Positions 56,971 to 62,190 of a stretch of 62,190 nucleotides of DNA are shown here, piece by piece (the first letter of the stretch is position 1; the number at the start of each line of letters is the position of its first letter). This stretch comes from Lactifluus volemus (taxonomy: Eukaryota; Basidiomycota; Agaricomycetes; Russulales; Russulaceae), in assembly GCA_022376515.1 (NCBI GenBank), contig WTXI01000217.1, positions 1-62,190 on the forward strand. Reading direction: 5' to 3'. The notes beneath the pieces were generated by a model that saw only the letters and a list, made by a program, of their open reading frames with translations, searched no databases and was not told the origin of the DNA. The position numbers and the translations under genes were made by a program.

Positions 56971-59900
56971 CAGCCTCAGCCGCAGTCACACTCGAACGAG
57001 TCACACTTTTCGAACTCCACCGTCGCCTGGGCCACGTCAGCGTCGACACTCTGCGCTCGCTCATCCGACACAACTCCATCCAGGGAATAGACCTCATTGA
57101 TGAAGGATCCCCCTTCTCTTGTAACTCATGTGACTATGCTAAGACGACTAGGAAGGTGATCAAGCCTGAAAGACAAGCCCCACCTGCCACTTCCTTTGGA
57201 GAAGAAGTCCACTCTGATGTTTGGGGCCCCTCTCCTGACAACAGTATTGGTGGGAAACGCTACTATATCACCTTTACTGACGACTATTCTCGCTACACCT
57301 GGGCCAGAACCCTCAAGGCCAAGTCAGAGGCATTCGAGGCCTACAAAGAATTCGCCGCATGGGCGCGCACGCAGCACGGCGCGTCGATACGCCGCTTCCG
57401 CTCCGACCGGGGGGGCGAGTACATGAGCAACAACCTCAAGGCGTTCCTCCGAGAGCAGGGGACGGAACAACGGCTCACGACCCACGACACCCCGCAGCAC
57501 AACGGGATCGCGGAGTCGCTCAACCGGCGTCTCCTAGAACGCGTCCGAGCGATACTCCACCACTCCGGACTTCCCAAAACCCTCTGGGGAGAGGCCCTCC
57601 AGCACTCTATCTGGCTGAAAAACCGATCATCGACCCGCGCGCTAGGCGCGATCACCCCGCACGAACGCCTCCACGGGCGCAAGCCGAACCTAGCCGGTGT
57701 CCCCGAGTGGGGCCAACGCGTCTGGGTCCGCAACCTCAAAGGCTCCAAACTAGATGCCCGGGCCTCCCAGCACGTTGGGTGGGCTATGACAAAGAAAGTC
57801 CTCATGCCCACAGGATCTACTGGCCAGAGAAGCACCCAAATCCCATCTCAGTTGAAAGGGATGTAAAATTCACCTCTGACACAGTGACACTATACACACC
57901 ACCTCCACCACAAGCTCAAACACAAGCCCAAACCCAAGTCACAGCCCCGAAAATCCAGCCCACCGCCATCCCGACGCCCCAAGCGCAACAACCCGACGCC
58001 GGCGCTCCGGAAGTCGACCCGACCCCGGAACCACCAGACGACAATGCCGAGGCTCCGGACCAAGCGGCATACGACGACCATGCAATACCACCACCGATCA
58101 CACCGCCGGAACAAGCACCGCCGCCATCGCAGCTGCCCCGAGCACCCAAAAAAACGAAGCCGCCGCCGGCACCACGACCCGAGCCGCCCCGACGATCTGC
58201 GCGGATAGCCAAGCTATCCCTAGCTGGGCAAACCCCCAACGAAGAAGATGCCCCAGGAATCAGTCTCCGAGGGCACGCGCGCCGGGTGACATTCTCCTAG
58301 CGTGGAACAGACTCAGCTAACGAGTCTTTTGCCACAGCACCTGAAGAACCCAGCTACGCGGAGATGGCATTCCATGCCGAGATCGACATGACGATGGCCG
58401 CGGCAGCTCACGACGCAAACGGCGACCCGCGCTCTGTCTCCGAGGCGCGATCCCGCCCCGATTGGCCCGAGTGGCAACGGGCGATGGAACGCGAAATCGA
58501 AACGCTCGAACGCGCGGGCACCTGGGAAACGGTCCCCTACCCCAAGGGCAAAAATGTCGTCGGCAGCAAGTGGGTCTTCCGACTCAAGCGTAAGGCCGAC
58601 GGCACGATCGACAAATACAAAGCGCGCCTCGTTGCGCGCGGATTCACTCAAATCTACGGCGTCGATTATTTCGACACCTTCTCCCCCGTCGCAAAACTAA
58701 CTAGTATCCGGACCATCCTCGCGATCGCTGCGCGATACGATTGGGACATAGATACTTTCGACTTTAACAGTGCTTACCTAAATGGTGAGCTAGGGGAGGA
58801 GGAGGAGATCTACATGCAGGAACCCCCAGGCTTCGAGGAGAGCGCAGGCAGCGTGAAACGGCTGCGGAAGTCCCTCTACGGGCTCAAGCAGGCCGGGCGT
58901 CGATGGTACGACACCCTCACGCGCGCGCTCAACGACCTCGGCCTCCGCGTCACGCAAGCCGATCCGGGCGTTTTCCGAGCGCAGGAGAAGGACGATGTCC
59001 TGATCCTCGCAGTCCACGTCGATATTGCATCATCACCAGCAGTTCGAGCAAGCTAATGAGGCGATACAAGGCGCAGCTCCACGCGCGCTACGCCCTCACC
59101 GATTTGGGGCCGATCAGCTGGCTCCTCGGTATCCGGATCACCCGAGATCGCACCGCGCACACCATCTCCCTCTCGCAGTCAGAGTACATCAAGTCAATTG
59201 TTGCGAGATATGGCCTGGCTGATGCCAAAGCTCAAAATTCACCCATGATCCCTAACACATCTTACTCCAAAGATGATTGCCCCTCTAATGAGACAGAAGC
59301 TGCCCACATGCGAAAGGTACCTTATCGAGAGGCGATCGGCAGTCTGATGTACGCCGCAGTTGCCACGCGCCCCGACATCTCGTTTGCGATCTCGACGCTC
59401 TCACAGTTCCTCGATAATCCGGGGGAGCTGCACTGGGACGCGGTAAAGCGCGTCCTGCGCTACCTATCAGGAACGCGACATCACGAACTCACCTACGGCA
59501 GTGAGCAGCACGACCTCTTGGGGTACACGGACGCGGATGGCGCATCGCAGCCGCACCGCCACGCGATCTCCGGATACGCGTTTCTTATCGACGGAGGGGC
59601 GATCTCCTGGCGATCCCGAAAGCAAGAGATCGTAACCTTATCGACAGCGGAAGCAGAGTACGTGGCGGCGACCCACGCTGCAAAAGAGGCAGCGTGGCTT
59701 CGCCGCCTCAAAGGAGAGTTACTCACTCCTATCGTTAATTCAACTATAATCTACTGTGACAACCAGGCAGCCCTCAAGCTTGCTACAGATGATAACTACC
59801 GAGCCAGGACCAAGCACATCGACATTCGTTTCCACTTTATCCGGCAAGTTATCAGTGCGGGGGAGTTATCCCTAATCTACTGCCCCACCGATGACATGAC

Positions 59901-59997
59901 AGCCGACATCCTCACGAAAGCGCTACCGGCCTGGAAGGTCACGCGGCACGTCACCGGACTCGGAATCCATCAAGGACAGACGGCGCTCGCGGGGGAG
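56907..59997 (+). pseudogene. Copia integrase, RT and RNase H, frameshifted
   Basis: Four pieces. Integrase (-1 frame from about 56907): HRRLGHVS zinc region, DVWGPS, FRSDRGGEY, HNGIAESLNR, i.e. HHCC and DDE parts. A -1 change near 57775 leads to RWVGYDKES and a proline-rich linker ending in TAG (58298-58300). RT continues in that phase (WVFRLKRKADGTIDKYKARL, FDTFSPVAK, SAYLNGEL). At 59021-59026 one base is missing in the catalytic VDD codons (gtcgatattgc), moving the rest of RT and RNase H (GYTDADGA, STAEAEYVAA, YCDNQAALKL, RTKHIDIRFHF) to a third phase. All three shifts have the same sign, so each fits a one-base loss. Confidence 0.88.
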
Positions 59998-60455
59998 TGT
60001 TGGGGAAATCGAATCGGGCACGAAGAGGGGCTGACAGCCGAGAACGGCGTGCAGCGTGCGCTGGGACCCTGAGACGGGATTGCCAACGCCCGCGGCTCCC
60101 TGAGGGCCCGCCGGCGTGGACAACGCCTGCTCCTCGTTGGGGGCGGGCGCCCACAGCCGCCCATTACGATACCATTCACTTTCTACAGACAAATTCCCTT
60201 TTACCTTAGCATAGTTTAGTTCACCCGAGCACATGGCAATGCCCGCCTCGTGCACACTAAGATCGAGCGGCCGTCTTGGCACTAAATCCATTCAGTTCGT
60301 AGCACACACACTAGACTAGTTAAAAACCAAAATACGAGACTGGGGGGATCAAAGGACGCGTCCCACATTCTTTTTGCTCTGCGCCGCCTCTCCCGCTCGT
60401 TCCGCTCCCGCGCGCGTGTTCATTTGCCGCGTCTTCACTCTCGTTTTCGACACCA
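59998..60455 (+). repeat. Copia 3' LTR (458 bp)
   Basis: Same as the 5' LTR except for one base fewer in a C run and one A/G change. Followed by cggca, the target duplication, within WD40 coding sequence. Confidence 0.93.
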
Positions 60456-62190
60456 CGGCATCCCACATCCGAATCGTGCCATCAAGTGAGGCCGAGGCAA
60501 TGCGATGTCCGTCCGGCGAGAATGCAACAGAGGTAACCGAATCAGTGTGTCCTGTAAACGGACCCGCAGTGATATCACCTGTTGCAGCATCTCGCACCAA
60601 AATCGTACGATCATTTGAGGCCGAGGCAATGTGCTCCCCATCCGGCGAAAATGCAACAGATCTGGCGCAATCTGTGTGTTGGGTAAACGGAGCCGCTACG
60701 AGATCCCCCGTTGCAGCATCCCACAGGCAAATTGTGTAATCGTCCGATGCCGAAGCAATGCGCTGCCCATCTGGAGAAAATGCAACAGATCTGACCATAC
60801 CGGTGTGTCCAGTAAACGGACCGGCTACGACCTCCCCCGTCGTGGCATCCCACACACGAATGGTGTTATCTCCCGAGCCGGAGGCAATGCGCTTCCCATC
60901 GGGTGAGAATGCAACACAGAGTACCCAATCGGTGTGTCCAGTGAATGGGCCTGCTACGAGTTCTCCTGTTGTGGCATCCCACACTCGAATCGTTTGATCG
61001 AGCGAGGCCGAAGCGATATGCTGCCCATCTGGCCGGAACGCAATATATCTGACACCATTGGTGTGTCCAATGACTGGGCCTGCTATGACCTGCCCTGTTG
61101 TGGCATCCCATATGTAAATCGTGCGATCAGCCGAGGACGAGACAACGCGCTGCCCGTCTGGGGAGAATGCAACACAGTAAACCGAAGCGGTGTGCCCAAT
61201 CGACGGATACGGTACCTCTCCTGTTGCGGAGCCCCACACCCGAATAGTGCGATCCATTGAGGCGGATGCAATGCGCTGGCCATCTGGGGAGAATGCAGCT
61301 GATAAAATAGGATCAACGTGCCCAATAAATGGGCCTGCTATGATATCTCCTGTCGTGGCATCCCACACACGAAGCGTAGCATCGTACGAGGCCGAGGAAA
61401 TGCGCTGCCCGTCTGGCGAGAAAGAGATAGAAGTAACCATATCGGCGTGTCCGATAAACGGGCCAACTACGACCTCTCCGGTTGCGACACTCCAGATTCG
61501 AATTGTACGATCGTCTGAAGCTGATGCGATGCGCTGGCCATTTGGTGAGAATGCAATAGAATTAATAGGATCTGTGTGTCCAGAAAATGGACCTGCAACA
61601 AGCTCTCCTGTTGTGGCATCCCACACACGAATCGTGAAATCATCTGAGTCCGAGGTGATATGTTGTCCATCTGGCGAAAAGGCAATAGATCTGCCCGAAC
61701 CAATATGATCAGTAAACGCGCCCGTTAAGATTTCTCCTGTTGCGGCACGCCACACGAGAATGCCATTTCCTGAAGCCGAAGCAATTCGCTGCCCATCAGG
61801 AGAGAATGCAATACATGCGACCCAAATGTTGTGTCCAGTAAACGGTGCTGTCACAAGCTCTCCTGTTGTGGCGTCCCAAACACGAATCGTCCCATCAGTC
61901 GACGCCGAGGCGATGTGCTGGCCGTCTGGAGAGAATGTAACGCATATGATCGCATTGGTGTGTCCAGTAAATGGGCCTGCTACAAGCTCCCCAGTTGTGG
62001 AATCCCATACCCGAATAGTGCGGTCGCGGGAGCCAGAGGCAATACGCCGTCCATCCGGCGAGAATGCAGCAGAGTCAACTACCTCGTTGTGTGCCAAAAT
62101 CGTCATTTCTAATGCTGGCCAATGAGACAACTGTCCACGCTCCAAGCACAGCGTATGAGGAAATTGACCAAGGTAATGCTTGACAATATG

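Larger units (their letters stand above)
55154..60455 (+). mobile_element. Ty1/copia retrotransposon, 5,302 bp, in NLR-D
   Basis: LTRs 55154-55612 and 59998-60455 (TGTTGGGG...GACACCA) differ by one substitution and one C-run indel. The 5-bp target duplication cggca is at 55149-55153 and 60456-60460. Domain order Gag, protease, integrase, RT, RNase H is the copia (Pseudoviridae) order. A polypurine tract gcgggggag precedes the 3' LTR. The LTRs say the insertion is young, but pol has three frame changes and one stop, so it was either mobilised in trans, decayed fast, or contains sequencing errors. Confidence 0.95.
54670..62190 (-). pseudogene. NLR receptor D, WD40 part only, split by copia
   Basis: The window ends inside the WD40 exon; C2-like and NACHT parts lie beyond it. 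Thirteen WD repeats are read from about 62060 to 60456, then the copia element, then repeat 14 and the C-terminal tail (55148-54670, ending VHNLSK). Removing the element and one cggca duplication restores a continuous frame, so the insertion is the only break seen. Reading on from the WD repeats into the LTR adds about 30 foreign residues before a stop at 60349. The sequence type ([14 protein letters not shown] tail) is that of NLR-A, not of B or C. Confidence 0.88.

Noticed and set aside
60001..60072. Copia RNase H reading frame continuing into the 3' LTR as a functional tail
   Set aside because: The last conserved RNase H residues end before the LTR; the extension to 60072 simply lacks an earlier stop.
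1..62190. tRNA, rRNA or CRISPR-like arrays
   Set aside because: No tRNA-like box A/B pair or rRNA stretch was recognised. The regular repeats are WD40 coding repeats or transposon arrays.

Overview
The window looks like a transposon-rich stretch of a filamentous basidiomycete (Agaricomycete-type) genome. The genes have many short GT-AG introns (about 42-64 nt). The dominant gene family is a C2-like/NACHT/WD40 NLR (STAND) receptor of the kind expanded in mushrooms. The repeats are Ty3/gypsy chromovirus-like, Ty1/copia, a hAT-like element and a DDE transposase paired with a Ulp1-type protease. All calls come from reading and hand-translating the sequence; no database was searched.

Backbone: a tandem array of a roughly 9.2-9.7 kb unit, with all genes on the minus strand. 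Each unit holds, in plus-strand order, a remnant of an S/T/P-rich gene, a large NLR gene, and a GH20 beta-N-acetylhexosaminidase gene. Using the recurring 'atcga agacagc' boundary, unit A is 4062-13778, unit B 13779-43906 (swollen by insertions; about 9.2 kb without them), unit C 43907-53381 and unit D 53382 to beyond the window end. NLR-B and NLR-C read as intact genes of about 1,650 aa with 14 WD repeats. NLR-A has a frameshift and a lost splice donor. NLR-D is split by a copia element. All hexosaminidase copies are damaged, to different degrees.

Transposons interrupt the array. Positions 1-4061 hold the 3' part of an old gypsy element with a large internal deletion. An 869-bp hAT-like element (8-bp target duplication tgcgagaa) sits at the A/B boundary and was itself hit by a complete, young 11,577-bp gypsy element (13898-25474, target duplication attat). 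That gypsy element has a Gag-protease frame and a Pol frame in the same phase, separated only by UGA-CUA, and an extra 596-aa ORF after Pol. Hexosaminidase B is broken by 8.4 kb of composite insertion (about 34857-43300): LTR-like pieces, TTAAGC-rich arrays around a G-rich low-complexity block, and the DDE/Ulp1 transposon with one nonsense codon in each gene. NLR-D carries a 5,302-bp copia element (55154-60455, target duplication cggca) with near-identical LTRs but a broken pol.

The most interesting items are the readthrough-type gypsy element with its third ORF, the repeated NLR/GH20 module, and a phased array of eight TGASTCA (bZIP-type) sites in an LTR-like fragment.
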